64,000 bases of DNA from Brevibacterium antiquum CNRZ 918 (lineage in GTDB: Bacteria > Actinomycetota > Actinomycetes > Actinomycetales > Brevibacteriaceae). The stretch is from NCBI RefSeq assembly GCF_900169145.1, contig NZ_FXZD01000005.1, forward strand, positions 1-64,000. The letters run 5' to 3'. Positions 45,425-53,399 of the stretch are shown here, piece by piece. Positions within the stretch are counted from its first letter, which is position 1. Each line of letters starts with the position of its first letter. A program made the position numbers and the translations under genes. A model generated the notes under the pieces. The model worked only from the letters and a program-made list of their open reading frames with translations, made no database searches and was not told the DNA's origin.

Positions 45425-45646
45425 ATGGTCGTCGAAAATCGCTTCCTACCGCTCACCGATGTGGCCGATCTGCTCAATGTCTCGATCGCTCAGGCTCGCG
45501 CTCTGGTTCGCACTGGAGATCTGCGTGCCATCAAGGTGGGCGGACGCGGACAGTGGCGCGTGGAGAAGACCGAGATCGAGGCGTACATCCAGCGGATGTA
45601 CGAACGCACCGAGCACGAGATCAAGACCGGTTCATTCGAGGATTGA
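45425..45646 (+). CDS. BldC-like / excisionase-type helix-turn-helix protein
   Basis: This 73-aa MerR-like DNA-binding protein consists almost only of the winged HTH: FLPLTDVADLLNVSIAQARA, then LVRTGDLRAIKVGGRGQWRV and EKTEIEAYIQRMYERT (residues 7-62). Size and pattern fit BldC-type developmental regulators and HTH_17 excisionase-family proteins. ATG follows GAAGGGG. It is divergent from the SAF-CpaE unit and may regulate it. No recombinase is adjacent, so a phage excisionase is unlikely. Confidence 0.85.
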   Translation: MVVENRFLPLTDVADLLNVSIAQARALVRTGDLRAIKVGGRGQWRVEKTEIEAYIQRMYERTEHEIKTGSFED

Positions 45647-45711
45647 GGCCAGGACACTCCCCTGGCTCCCCCGAACAACGAACGGCTCATCAACCCAACG
45701 GGGCATTGCAT

Positions 45712-46227
45712 CTAGGCGAATGGATTGACTCGGGCCTGCACAAGCGCAATTGAACGGTGCGGGATGATCCGTCCCGAGATCTCGATATAGTCAGAGGCGA
45801 CCATGTCGCTGCGCCCCCGAATAGCCCCGCCCTCACCCGCCAGCTCCAGGGAGATCTCCTCATGGTCGGAGGCCAGGCGCCTCAGCGCCGAGGCCATCCC
45901 CAACCGCTCCAAGGGGCCGGTTTCATATCTGTGCCTTCTGGATCGGGTGCGAATCTCTCGTATCCAGTCGATCGTCACAATGGTCGCTTCGATACCGGCG
46001 ATCACGAAGATCCCATCACCCAGAAAGACAGCTGTCCCAGATATTTCACGCGCGGCGACCACCACCTGCACGGGCTGGCCGATTGCACCTCGCATGCGCT
46101 CGAGCAGCGTCCGCTGTGCGGCATGAACGGCAACTTCGTCGCTGAGCTCTCCCCTTCTGGCATGGGCCTCCCGGGATGCGTGCATGGCTTCCACATCTGA
46201 GAGAAGAGCCTCGATCCGATCATCCAT
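45712..46227 (-). CDS. conserved actinobacterial protein, possible Sm-like fold
   Basis: This 171-aa protein is not in a family that I can name. It has an N-terminal amphipathic helix (DDRIEALLSDVEAMHASREA), then a small beta-rich core (VVAAREISGTAVFLGDGIFV, then IAGIEATIVTIDWIREI) that resembles an LSm or SH3-like barrel. The C-terminal part has RYETGPLERLGMASALRRLA, then HRSIALVQARVNPFA. The ATG at 46227 is chosen as it begins the helix, and the frame is open to 46275. It lies between the HTH gene and the LysM gene on the opposite strand and is part of a conserved neighbourhood near secA. Confidence 0.6.
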   Translation of the reverse strand: MDDRIEALLSDVEAMHASREAHARRGELSDEVAVHAAQRTLLERMRGAIGQPVQVVVAAREISGTAVFLGDGIFVIAGIEATIVTIDWIREIRTRSRRHRYETGPLERLGMASALRRLASDHEEISLELAGEGGAIRGRSDMVASDYIEISGRIIPHRSIALVQARVNPFA

Positions 46228-46314
46228 GATGTGAAGCCTGCCGCAGGTACGAGCGACAGGCAAGTGTTTCTGCACCGATCGGAGGAACTACAGTGGCGTA
46301 GTTATATTTGTCTA

Positions 46315-46344
46315 TTGACATCAAATGACATCTAACTGCATTAT
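46315..46344 (+). promoter_or_regulatory. sigma-70-type promoter for the LysM gene
   Basis: A perfect -35 TTGACA (46315-46320) and CATTAT (46339-46344) are separated by 18 nt, about 30 bp before the LysM ATG. The direct repeat TGACATC occurs twice across the -35 region (46316 and 46326) and could bind a regulator. Confidence 0.55.
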
Positions 46345-46375
46345 TGAGGGACGTTTCCAATGAAGGACAACTCTC

Positions 46376-47143
46376 ATGTATCTGCTGACAGCTTGCACCG
46401 TCTCGTGGTTCTGTCTGATCGGTGCGTTCATCGCCACCTGGGTTCACCTCCCGACTCCGCGCAGCACCACTGATCTCGTTGTCATCATCGTCGTCGGCAC
46501 GGCGGCCGTGCTGTCGGCTCGACTCGGAGCCGTCTCGCTCCTGACGTTGCTGATCAGACTGCTCCCCAATGGGCGCATGAGAACAATCGTCACGCAGTCC
46601 GTGCTGCGCATCGTGCCCTCCATCCTGCGCTCGAGCGTTCTCGCTGCGGCCTCAGCAAGCTTGGCTGTCCACGCTGCGCAGGCCTCGCCCCTTCCTGCGG
46701 ATACGTTCGTGTCTGAAGCTCCCGGTACGCCCACTGAACCGGCGAGTGCCACGCTCGATCCCGGCTGGCCGACTGCGTTCCCAGACGATACCGCGCCGAA
46801 CCCCGGCTGGCCGACCGTCCCACCGACTGCTGAACCTGAGCCCCCTGCTGCTGAACCCGACTGGCCCAATGCGCAGCCGGCCCCGTCCCCACCCCAGAGC
46901 CGACCACCCAGCGACGCTGATTCACCCGCTGAGGGCACAAACGCAGACGAATCCGTCGGGAAGGGCTCGGAGACTCATATCGTCGGCGCCGGCGAAAGCC
47001 TGTGGTCGATCGCAGTCGAACAGCCCTCATCCGGTGGCACTACCCAAGACATCGTCGACGACATCTACTCAGCCAACCGGGAAGTCATCGGTGCAAATCC
47101 GAACCTCATCATGCCCGGCCAACGATTGGAGATTCAGCCATGA
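46376..47143 (+). CDS. LysM-domain membrane protein
   Basis: This 255-aa protein has two N-terminal helices (LLTACTVSWFCLIGAFIATW and DLVVIIVVGTAAVLSARLGA), and a further hydrophobic region near 85-100. A long Pro/Glu-rich linker with three imperfect repeats (DPGWPT, NPGWPT, EPDWPN) follows. The C-terminal LysM (THIVGAGESLWSIAVEQ, then ANREVIGANPNLIMPGQRLE, about 202-253) should bind peptidoglycan. It therefore probably spans from membrane to cell wall. A GAAGGA ribosome site precedes the ATG. The stop overlaps the next start by 4 bp (ATGA), coupling it to the DUF6459 protein. Confidence 0.88.
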   Translation: MYLLTACTVSWFCLIGAFIATWVHLPTPRSTTDLVVIIVVGTAAVLSARLGAVSLLTLLIRLLPNGRMRTIVTQSVLRIVPSILRSSVLAAASASLAVHAAQASPLPADTFVSEAPGTPTEPASATLDPGWPTAFPDDTAPNPGWPTVPPTAEPEPPAAEPDWPNAQPAPSPPQSRPPSDADSPAEGTNADESVGKGSETHIVGAGESLWSIAVEQPSSGGTTQDIVDDIYSANREVIGANPNLIMPGQRLEIQP

Positions 47144-47607
47144 CCGCCCCATTGGTGCTTTCACGTCCTCGAGTGGCATCGACGCCACTGAGCGGTGGAG
47201 GGCAGAACCCTGTTGGAACTGCCCCTGCTGCGAAGCAGAGCTCGGCAGCAGACGACAGGGATGACAGTCGCATCGCCGCCACCGCAACATCGTTGGCGGT
47301 GGCATGCCTGGAGATCTTCGCCGGCATACGTCGCAGCGATTCGATCTCCCGCTGGGTGGACCGGGCCCTGCTGGAGAAGATCGATCAGCGCGCCCAGCTG
47401 CGAGCAGAGGTGGCACCGACCAAACCGATCGGAGAGCTCGGCGCGGCACGCACACTGCAGGCAGGCAACGCGAGAGTCTGCAGAGTCACCGGCGCGATCG
47501 CTGAAGTCACCGTCGTGGTCCGCACACAGAACCGGTTCCGGGCGGTGGCAATTCGCTTGGAGCTGCTCACCACCCGGTGGACGATGACTGCACTGCAGAC
47601 GATGTGA
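47140..47607 (+). CDS. DUF6459 / Rv3235-like protein
   Basis: This 155-aa protein resembles the actinobacterial Rv3235/DUF6459 group found just beside secA. A disordered N-terminal 45 residues are followed by a helical core (AATATSLAVACLEIFAGIRR, then ISRWVDRALLEKIDQRAQL) and a C-terminal beta segment (VCRVTGAIAEVTVVVRTQNR) ending in TTRWTMTALQTM. The ATG at 47140 overlaps the LysM stop, and the frame upstream is not coding. It is convergent with secA, with 22 bp between their stops. Function is unknown, and family proteins look related to SecA-associated accessory proteins. Confidence 0.8.
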   Translation: MTAPLVLSRPRVASTPLSGGGQNPVGTAPAAKQSSAADDRDDSRIAATATSLAVACLEIFAGIRRSDSISRWVDRALLEKIDQRAQLRAEVAPTKPIGELGAARTLQAGNARVCRVTGAIAEVTVVVRTQNRFRAVAIRLELLTTRWTMTALQTM

Positions 47608-47629
47608 GGTCGCAGTCAGAGACTGCGAG

Positions 47630-50332
47630 TCAGCTCTTCGCCTTCTTCTTCGCGCGACGCTCTGCACGGTTGGCCGGCTGATCGTCTCCGGTTCCGGCCT
47701 CTTCATCCTCAGATTCGGTCATGGAAGACGAACCGGCCTCAGAGGGAGCAGACAGCTGCATCTTGGGCGTGGTGTGACGCAGTTCTGCCGCGTCGACCTC
47801 GACCTCGGAATCGTCGTCGGAATCGTCTTCAACCCGGTTCACAGTCACCTGCAGGGTATTGGTGAGGCGAACAACGTCCTCCTTGATCCCATCCTGCATA
47901 GTCTTGAACATGTCGAAGCCTTCACGCTGATATTCCACCAGCGGATCTTTCTGCGCCATGGCCCGCAGACCGATGCCATTCTTCAGATAGTCCATCTCGT
48001 AGAGGTGTTCGCGCCAACGCTTGTCGATGACCGAGAGCACGACCCTTCGTTCGAGTTCACGCGTGGCTTCTTCGCCCAGCGTCTCTTCACGCTGTTGGTA
48101 GAACACTTCGATGTCCGACTGAATCTCCTGGTTGAGGCGGTTCTTCGTCAGATTGCCGATTCCGCCGACTTCCTCGGCCAGGTCCTCCTCGGTGATGGAA
48201 GGCTCATAGATCTTGCCCAGTGCTTCGAAGAGTTCGTCGACCTTCCAATCCTCGACCGGTCCCGTGGTTGCCTCTGCCACATAGGCGTCGATGATGTCCT
48301 CACGGAACTTCGAGACCTGTTCTTCCAGATCTGCCCCATGAAGAACGCTGCGTCGCTCGTCGTAGATCACTGTGCGCTGACGGTTGAGCACGTCATCGTA
48401 TTTGAGGACGTTCTTTCGCTGTTCGGCATTGCGCTGTTCGATCTGCGACTGCGCAGAGAGAATTGCCCTGGACACCATCTTGGATTCCAACGGAACGTCG
48501 TCGGGGACATTTGCGGTGGCCATGATCCGTTCGGCGGCACCGGAACCGAAGAGTCGCATCAGGTCATCGGTCAGGGACAGGTAGAAACGGCTCTCACCCG
48601 GGTCGCCCTGGCGCCCTGAACGGCCACGCAGCTGGTTGTCGATGCGCCTGGATTCGTGACGTTCGGTGCCGAGGACATACAGGCCGCCGGCCTCGACGAC
48701 TTCCTTGGCCTCGGTCTTGACTCGCTTCTCCGCTGCCTTGAGGACGCCTTGCCATTCGGCCTCGTACTGCTCTTCATCCTCCTGCGGGTCCAGGCCCCGC
48801 TCCTCCATCTCGGCCACTGCGAGGAACTCGGCGTTGCCACCGAGCATGATATCGGTACCGCGACCGGCCATGTTCGTTGCCACAGTCACGGCATTCTTCC
48901 GGCCGGCCAAGGCAACGATGGAAGCTTCACCTGCGTGATTCTTCGCGTTGAGCACCTCGTGACGGATGCCGCGCTTCTTCAGGTGCTTCGAGAGGTATTC
49001 GCTCTTCTCGACGCTGGTGGTGCCGACGAGGACCGGCTGTCCGGTTTCGTGGCGCTCAGCGATGTCATCGACGACTGCATCGAACTTCGCAACCTCGTTC
49101 TTGTACACGAGATCCGACTGATCAACGCGCTGCATCGGCTTGTTCGTCGGAATCGGAACCACACCGAGCTTGTAGGTCGACATGAACTCTGCGGCCTCGG
49201 TCTCTGCGGTGCCGGTCATGCCGGAGAGCTTCTCGTAGAGACGGAAGAAGTTCTGCAGGGTGATCGTCGCCAGGGTCTGGTTCTCGGCCTGGACCTTGAC
49301 GTTCTCCTTAGCCTCGATGGCCTGGTGCAGACCCTCGTTGTAACGGCGGCCCTTGAGCACACGACCAGTATGTTCGTCGACGATGAGGACTTCACCGTCG
49401 AGGATCACATAATCTTTGTCCTTCTTGAACAGTTCCTTCGCCCGGATCGCATTGTTGAGGAAGCTGATCAGCGGGGTGTTCTCTGCATCGTAGAGATTGC
49501 CGATGCCCAGGTAGTCCTCGACCCGTTCGATGCCTGGTTCAAGCACACCCACGGTGCGCTTCTTCTCATCGACTTCGTAGTCGCGGTCGGTCTTGAGTCG
49601 TTTCACGACCTTGGCGAACTCTCCATACCAGCGGTCGCCATCGCCTTCGGCCGGGCCGGAGATGATGAGCGGGGTGCGAGCCTCGTCAATGAGGATCGAG
49701 TCGACCTCGTCGACAATCGCGAATGCGTGTCCGCGCTGCACCAGTTCATCGGCCGACCAGGCCATGTTGTCGCGCAGGTAGTCGAAGCCGAATTCATTGT
49801 TCGTCCCGTAGGTGATGTCCGCGGCATACTGCTTGCGACGGCTGGCCGAGGACATGTTCGCCTGGATGCAGCCGGTCTCCATTCCGAGGAACCGGAATAC
49901 GCGGCCCATGAGCTCGGACTGGTAGGTGGCCAGGTAATCATTGACCGTGATGATGTGCACGGAGCCGCCGGTGAGGGCGTTGAGGTACGCCGGAGCCGTT
50001 GCAACCAGAGTCTTACCCTCACCGGTCTTCATCTCAGCGATATCGCCCAGGTGCAGTGCCGCCCCGCCCATGAGCTGAACGTCGAAGTGGCGCATGCCCA
50101 GGGTTCGGCCCGAGGCCTCACGAACGGCGGCGAAGGCCTCCGGAAGCAGAGAGTCGAGGGTCTCCCCCTCCTGATAGCGCTTCTTGAAGCGATCGGTTTC
50201 CTCCCGCAGCTCAGCATCTGACATTTCGCTGAACTCCTCGGACAGCGCATTGATCGCATCCGTGTACTGGCGGAGCTTCTTCAACGTGCGTCCCTCACCG
50301 GTGCGCAGAAGCTTCTCGAGGAAATTAGCCAC
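47630..50332 (-). CDS. secA: preprotein translocase ATPase SecA
   Basis: SecA (900 aa) drives Sec-dependent export with ATP at the SecYEG channel. It shows the start [14 protein letters not shown], nucleotide-binding [29 protein letters not shown] (DEVD) and [13 protein letters not shown], then [14 protein letters not shown]. The C-terminal tail is acidic then basic ([11 protein letters not shown]) and lacks the zinc-binding SecB motif, as usual for actinobacteria. The GTG at 50332 is preferred because AGGAG lies just upstream and family members begin there. An ATG six codons earlier is possible. It is the SecA1 type by size and position between Rv3235-like and hpf genes. Confidence 0.97.
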   Translation of the reverse strand: MANFLEKLLRTGEGRTLKKLRQYTDAINALSEEFSEMSDAELREETDRFKKRYQEGETLDSLLPEAFAAVREASGRTLGMRHFDVQLMGGAALHLGDIAEMKTGEGKTLVATAPAYLNALTGGSVHIITVNDYLATYQSELMGRVFRFLGMETGCIQANMSSASRRKQYAADITYGTNNEFGFDYLRDNMAWSADELVQRGHAFAIVDEVDSILIDEARTPLIISGPAEGDGDRWYGEFAKVVKRLKTDRDYEVDEKKRTVGVLEPGIERVEDYLGIGNLYDAENTPLISFLNNAIRAKELFKKDKDYVILDGEVLIVDEHTGRVLKGRRYNEGLHQAIEAKENVKVQAENQTLATITLQNFFRLYEKLSGMTGTAETEAAEFMSTYKLGVVPIPTNKPMQRVDQSDLVYKNEVAKFDAVVDDIAERHETGQPVLVGTTSVEKSEYLSKHLKKRGIRHEVLNAKNHAGEASIVALAGRKNAVTVATNMAGRGTDIMLGGNAEFLAVAEMEERGLDPQEDEEQYEAEWQGVLKAAEKRVKTEAKEVVEAGGLYVLGTERHESRRIDNQLRGRSGRQGDPGESRFYLSLTDDLMRLFGSGAAERIMATANVPDDVPLESKMVSRAILSAQSQIEQRNAEQRKNVLKYDDVLNRQRTVIYDERRSVLHGADLEEQVSKFREDIIDAYVAEATTGPVEDWKVDELFEALGKIYEPSITEEDLAEEVGGIGNLTKNRLNQEIQSDIEVFYQQREETLGEEATRELERRVVLSVIDKRWREHLYEMDYLKNGIGLRAMAQKDPLVEYQREGFDMFKTMQDGIKEDVVRLTNTLQVTVNRVEDDSDDDSEVEVDAAELRHTTPKMQLSAPSEAGSSSMTESEDEEAGTGDDQPANRAERRAKKKAKS

Positions 50333-50386
50333 TTTTCTCCTAATCGGCATGAATGCCTGACAACAACTCGAACGACTCTATATTCC

Positions 50387-51628
50387 CTAGCTTAATGGCA
50401 GGTGAGCACCACTCATATCCACAGCACCCAATTCGAGCCAGTTCGCCATTTCACGCAGCTCCAGCTCCAGTTCCTCTTCATGTTCTTCGCCGGGTTCCCA
50501 TGTCACCTGCAATGCCCGAAGTGTGTTGGCTGACTGGTCCCGGTGCAGGTCTACTCGACCGACGAGACGTTCGCCGAGGAGGAACGGCAACACGTAGTAC
50601 CCATGAACGCGGTCTTTGGCCGGAGTGTAGATCTCTATCCGGTAGTGGAAGCCGAAGAGCCATTCGATCCGCGGCCGGTAGAAGACCAGTGGGTCGAATG
50701 GAGCCAGGAGGGCCCTGGCCGAGACAGAGCGAGGAGTTCTCGCCGCATGCCATTTCAGTGCCCGAGTCCCCTCCACGTCGACCTCGACGAGCTCGCCGGA
50801 GGCCAGCAGCGACGTGATTGCCTCATCTGTGGGGGCACGCTGCTGCCGGAAGTAGTCCGCCAGGCAGTCCGGCCGTGCGATGCCCAATGCTTGGGCCGCA
50901 GTCCGGGTCAGCTCGAGTACATTATTCGCCGTGCCTGACACACCGCGGTGTCGTTCGGCATCGGGATCAAGACCGAGCTCGGGGGCGGACGCGGGGCCGT
51001 AGGTGAGCTCAAGCGCCGGCAGCGACTGGCTGACATCATGTGGCAGGGCGTAGACGCGTTCGAAATGATCATTGCGGCCAGCGGTGCTGATGATTCCACC
51101 GGCGAACAGCGCCTCCAGCGCCATCTTGACCTGGCTGGGGTTCCATCCCCAATGACCGCGGTTGCGTTCGGGAATCTCATGATCAACGAGGCTCGCGACT
51201 CCTCGTGCAGTCTTCGGCCCTGAACCCAAAACGTCGAGGACCGATCGCTGCAGAGCCCGGAAGGCCGGGCCGCTGTCGGGATGCCGCTGACCGTAGTCGT
51301 TGCGCCACCACTCGGTTCTGGTGCGTTCGAAATGACGCCACGTCTCTGGTGGGACGAAAGCCGCAGCGTGGGCCCAATATTCGACGCCCATCCGAGGTGC
51401 TGAGTAGAAGAGTCGGTCGAGGGTCTCACGCGGATACGGCCCGAGCCGCGAGTAGTAGGGCAGGTAATGCGAGCGCACCACGCGGGTGACCGAGTCGATC
51501 TGGGTCAGTCCCATTCTCGCGAACGTCGATTTCAGGTGCCGGGCCGTGACCTGTGCCGGACGCGCGCGGTCGAGCCCCGTCGCCGCGATCGCCGTTCTGC
51601 GCGCTGCTGACAGTGTCATCTTCTGCAT
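50387..51628 (-). CDS. ycaQ: YcaQ/AlkX-type DNA crosslink glycosylase
   Basis: This 413-aa protein of the HTH_42 (YcaQ/AlkZ) family unhooks DNA interstrand crosslinks or removes bulky alkylated bases. The catalytic motif is QID in FARMGLTQIDSVTRVVRSH (about 36-54), the QxD form of YcaQ-type enzymes, not QxQ of AlkZ. HYLPYYSRLGPYPRETLDRL and EYWAHAAAFVP follow, and the C-terminal part has FDPLVFYRPRIEWLFGFHYR. The start ATG at 51628 gives the usual length. It is located between secA and hpf on the same strand, with terminator-like sequence upstream. Confidence 0.88.
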   Translation of the reverse strand: MQKMTLSAARRTAIAATGLDRARPAQVTARHLKSTFARMGLTQIDSVTRVVRSHYLPYYSRLGPYPRETLDRLFYSAPRMGVEYWAHAAAFVPPETWRHFERTRTEWWRNDYGQRHPDSGPAFRALQRSVLDVLGSGPKTARGVASLVDHEIPERNRGHWGWNPSQVKMALEALFAGGIISTAGRNDHFERVYALPHDVSQSLPALELTYGPASAPELGLDPDAERHRGVSGTANNVLELTRTAAQALGIARPDCLADYFRQQRAPTDEAITSLLASGELVEVDVEGTRALKWHAARTPRSVSARALLAPFDPLVFYRPRIEWLFGFHYRIEIYTPAKDRVHGYYVLPFLLGERLVGRVDLHRDQSANTLRALQVTWEPGEEHEEELELELREMANWLELGAVDMSGAHLPLS

Positions 51629-51807
51629 GGGCCCACACTAGAGCACCGCACTGACGCAGAACAGGCGCGGTCATCAGCGACCGCTGTCCACGGTCGCCCG
51701 ATATCCGCTGCGCCGTGTGTGACCGTTTGAGCGCCCCGCCACCGCCGCCGAGGCCCAACGACGACGGGTGGCCACCACAGCCTCAGACGTGCATGATCTC
51801 AGACGCA

Positions 51808-51841
51808 GATCGCCGAGGTGGGGGTCCCCACCTCGGCGATC
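51808..51841. terminator. perfect 16-bp hairpin after hpf
   Basis: GATCGCCGAGGTGGGG pairs perfectly with CCCCACCTCGGCGATC across 2 nt, 49 bp downstream of the hpf stop on the minus strand. The 262-bp gap 51629-51890 holds nothing else that I can call. Confidence 0.75.
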
Positions 51842-51890
51842 GTGTGTGCATCTTCTCGCGTGTGTTCAGATCATCAATGCTCAGATCAGG

Positions 51891-52550
51891 TCAGTCGGCG
51901 ACGCCCTGAAGTTCGTGTTCGAGTGTGATCACACCATAGCTCCAGCCCTTACGACGGTAGACGACGGAGGGTTTGCTCGATTCCTCGTCGATGAAGAGGT
52001 AGAAGTCGTGACCGACGAGTTCCATACGGTTGAGCGCCTCCTCGATGCCGATGGGAGCTCCGTTGAACGTCTTCTCACGCAGAACCACGGGTGAATCGCC
52101 TTCGGCCTTGATGCGGCCGTTCGTCTGGTCGTTGTTCCCGGACTCGTTCGCGTCGATCGCTTGCCCCTCATCGGGGACCAGAGAATCAGCGACGGGCATC
52201 TTCGCCAGGGCCTCGGCCGTGGATTCCTTCCGGTGGTGGCCGGCTCGAGGAACCTTATTGCGGTCCCTGGCGCGCCGCAATCGCTCGACGAGCTTCGCCC
52301 AGGCCAGATCCAATGCAGCATATTTATCGCTTGCCATGGCCTCCGCGCGAATTGCCGGCCCCTTCGCCACTACAGTGAGTTCGACTCGTTCGCTGGTTTC
52401 GGGCTGACGAGAGTTCTTCTCGTGGGCAACGTGCACTTCGACTCGTTGGGCTCGCGGTGCCAGCTGCTCGACCTTGGCGATCTTGTCCTCAATGTGGGTC
52501 CGGAAACTGTCGGAGATGGTCAGTTGACGTCCGTTGACAACAATGTCCAT
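51891..52550 (-). CDS. hpf: long-form ribosome hibernation promoting factor
   Basis: This 219-aa long HPF dimerises ribosomes into 100S particles in stationary phase. The N-terminal S30AE domain (MDIVVNGRQLTISDSFRTHI, then KVEQLAPRAQRVEVHVAHE) spans about residues 1-105. An Asn/Glu-rich linker (ANESGNNDQTNGRIKAEGD) leads to the C-terminal dimerisation domain (EALNRMELVGHDFYLFIDEE, then VVYRRKGWSYGVI). ATG follows AAGGAC. It lies between comF and the ycaQ-type gene, the secA-hpf-comF-lpqB-mtr order of actinobacteria. Confidence 0.95.
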   Translation of the reverse strand: MDIVVNGRQLTISDSFRTHIEDKIAKVEQLAPRAQRVEVHVAHEKNSRQPETSERVELTVVAKGPAIRAEAMASDKYAALDLAWAKLVERLRRARDRNKVPRAGHHRKESTAEALAKMPVADSLVPDEGQAIDANESGNNDQTNGRIKAEGDSPVVLREKTFNGAPIGIEEALNRMELVGHDFYLFIDEESSKPSVVYRRKGWSYGVITLEHELQGVAD

Positions 52551-52616
52551 GATGCGTCCTTAGCGACTCGTTCTTCGGAATCATCCGATCCCATTCCCTT
52601 GGATGGGTAACCCCCG

Positions 52617-53339
52617 TTATACAGTAAAGGGAGAGACAAATCGAGTGCCCCCGCGGCCGAGACCGAGAACGGCTCCTGCAGCGGGTCTGATCTGCACCGA
52701 TGCTAATACCCTTGCGCTTTCTGCCAGAGTTGCTCCGGTGGTTGAGAAATCATCGACGAGAAGGTCCACACCGGATTCCGACGCGGTTTCGCCTCCTTCT
52801 TCAGGAGACGTCGAGGCCAGAATCGTCGGATTGAGGTACTGCGACTTCGCCACGTTGCGCTCCCTGGCATGGGCTCCCAGCCCGACCTGATCGTGGTGGC
52901 GTCTGGTGAGGAGAACGTCGACCACTTCGAGAGACAGCTCAGGTACGAGTTCCGCCGTACGTCGGGCCAGTGCCGCAGTGTGAGAGCCGCCTCGACGTCG
53001 CTGTGCCCGTGGGGAGCTCGGCGCGGGAAACAGTCTGACCCGACCACCCGAATGATGAGCCAACTCCAAGGCCGCGGTGATGGAACGTGCAAGTGCCAGG
53101 GCCAGAGGGTCGAGAATGTCACGGCGGCCGTTGTCTTTGAAGTTGACCACCATGTGAGAGATCTGAGAGCTGTATTCCGAGACGCCGACGATGGGAATCT
53201 GACCATATCGCGGTTCCATGGCCCTCGGGATGCCGCCGAGCAGACTCAGACACGTCGTGCACAGAGAGACGTCCTCCCGCCCGCAGCCGGCACACCGGCG
53301 GGGCAGGAAGAGTTCGCCGAATTCGGTCAGCAGTCCCAT
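52617..53339 (-). CDS. comF: ComF-family phosphoribosyltransferase-like protein
   Basis: This 240-aa ComF-type protein has an N-terminal zinc ribbon with four cysteines (RRCAGCGREDVSLCTTC, about 14-30), then YSSQISHMVVNFKDNGRRDI and LLTRRHHDQVGLGAHARERN. The PRPP loop VDLLVDDFSTTGATLAES follows, where Phe-Ser replaces the more usual Val-Thr. ComF proteins support DNA uptake in competent bacteria. No other competence gene is in the window, so its job here is unclear. ATG at 53339 has TAGATT 6 nt upstream, so it is likely leaderless and transcribed separately from lpqB. Confidence 0.9.
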   Translation of the reverse strand: MGLLTEFGELFLPRRCAGCGREDVSLCTTCLSLLGGIPRAMEPRYGQIPIVGVSEYSSQISHMVVNFKDNGRRDILDPLALALARSITAALELAHHSGGRVRLFPAPSSPRAQRRRGGSHTAALARRTAELVPELSLEVVDVLLTRRHHDQVGLGAHARERNVAKSQYLNPTILASTSPEEGGETASESGVDLLVDDFSTTGATLAESARVLASVQIRPAAGAVLGLGRGGTRFVSPFTV

Positions 53340-53345
53340 GGGAGA

Positions 53346-53351
53346 AATCTA
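53346..53351 (-). promoter_or_regulatory. -10 hexamer TAGATT, leaderless comF
   Basis: TAGATT precedes the comF ATG by exactly 6 nt on the minus strand, in the 60-bp gap after lpqB. No ribosome site is present. Confidence 0.5.
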
Positions 53352-53399
53352 CTATGCCACGCCCGAAGGCAGCTCCGTTTGCGCCGACAGCCCGGAGTT

